From Desulfosporosinus sp. (GTDB lineage: Bacteria > Bacillota > Desulfitobacteriia > Desulfitobacteriales > Desulfitobacteriaceae): 5,889 bases of DNA. Shown here piece after piece: positions 5,766 through 5,889 of this stretch (the first letter of the stretch is position 1; every line of letters starts with the position of its first letter). The translations under genes were made by a program, and so were the position numbers. The stretch is taken from NCBI GenBank assembly GCA_003132105.1, contig PKWS01000359.1, positions 11,213-17,101 of the forward strand, given 5' to 3'. The notes under the pieces were generated by a model. It ran no database searches, was not told where the DNA came from, and saw only the letters and a program-made list of their open reading frames with translations.

Positions 5766-5889
5766 ATACTAGTCAGAAAGTATAACTCTCAGTTATATAC
5801 TTTCCTGCAGCATAAGTGCAACTAAGGCTATCGCCGTCGCCTGAAGGCTTGGCGCTAGCCAAGTTTTCTAATACTAGTCAGAAAGTATA
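5766..5889. repeat. 105-bp palindrome-rich repeat unit plus the first 19 bp of a second copy
   Basis: The 19-mer ATACTAGTCAGAAAGTATA occurs exactly at 5766-5784 and again at 5871-5889, giving a period of 105 bp; the second copy is cut by the window end. The unit is full of inverted repeats. One is a hairpin of 5776-5787 with 5791-5804 (GAAAGTATAACT against AGTTATATACTTTC, 2-base bulge). A second is a short TGCA/TGCA stem (5806-5809, 5817-5820). A third is GGC-TATC-GCC (5826-5835). The last is an 11-bp stem with two G-U pairs, 5843-5853 with 5858-5868, around the loop GCTA. No reading frame is supported. It looks like an extragenic structured or palindromic repeat, or the edge of a mobile or MITE-like element; the class is not identified. 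It starts directly after the cstA terminator T-run. Confidence 0.8.
5843..5868. repeat. strong hairpin inside the terminal repeat
   Basis: GAAGGCTTGGC pairs with GCCAAGTTTTC around a GCTA loop. Nine Watson-Crick pairs and two G-U pairs are possible on the plus-strand RNA. The G-U pairs would become A-C mismatches in a minus-strand transcript, which hints that the plus strand is the structured one if this is an RNA. Confidence 0.6.

Noticed and set aside
5766..5889. CRISPR-like repeat spacing
   Set aside because: Only two copies of a 19-bp repeat with an 86-bp gap that is itself palindromic; no array of regular 30-40 bp spacers and no cas gene.
5766..5889. Integron attC site or cassette array
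   Set aside because: Palindromes and tandem spacing suggested it, but no paired GTTRRRY/RYYYAAC core sites and no integrase are visible.

Overview
The window looks like a Firmicutes chromosome segment, most likely a Desulfosporosinus/Desulfitobacterium-type member of the Peptococcaceae. The reasons are strong AAGGAGG-type ribosome binding sites, GTG and TTG starts, moderate GC, a cmk-plsC pair joined by an ATGA overlap, and a Gram-positive-length CstA. The genus is inferred from gene content and style, not proven.

Left part (1-655): about 280 bases with no supportable gene, then a small minus-strand gene (363-566) with its own strong RBS and its own terminator hairpin (288-314). Its 67-residue product has a His-rich N-terminus, one membrane segment and a CxCxC-DDDDE tail. 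It is transcribed divergently from a HAD-family phosphatase (656-1309).

Middle (656-1653): the HAD gene converges on a small minus-strand hypothetical gene (1306-1572, 88 aa). Their stop codons interlock in a single TTAA and no terminator separates them. The hypothetical gene is in turn divergent from a CPBP-family membrane protease gene, across an 81-bp intergenic region that carries a dyad.

Operon (1654-3657): CPBP protease, cytidylate kinase (cmk) and a PlsC-type acyltransferase are packed with a 19-bp gap and then a 4-bp overlap, so they are probably co-transcribed. CMP kinase supplies CDP for nucleic acid and CDP-diacylglycerol synthesis, and PlsC makes phosphatidate, so the last two genes meet in phospholipid synthesis.

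Right part (3658-5889): a 210-bp leader containing repeats and a possible LytTR-type box precedes cstA (TTG start at 3868), a large carbon-starvation/pyruvate-peptide transporter. It ends in a strong intrinsic terminator (5729-5765). Directly after it begins a palindrome-rich 105-bp repeat unit, and the first 19 bases of that unit recur exactly at the very end of the window.

The conserved genes are ordinary. The parts least explained by known families are the small Cys/Asp-rich membrane protein, the terminal structured repeat and the cstA leader.
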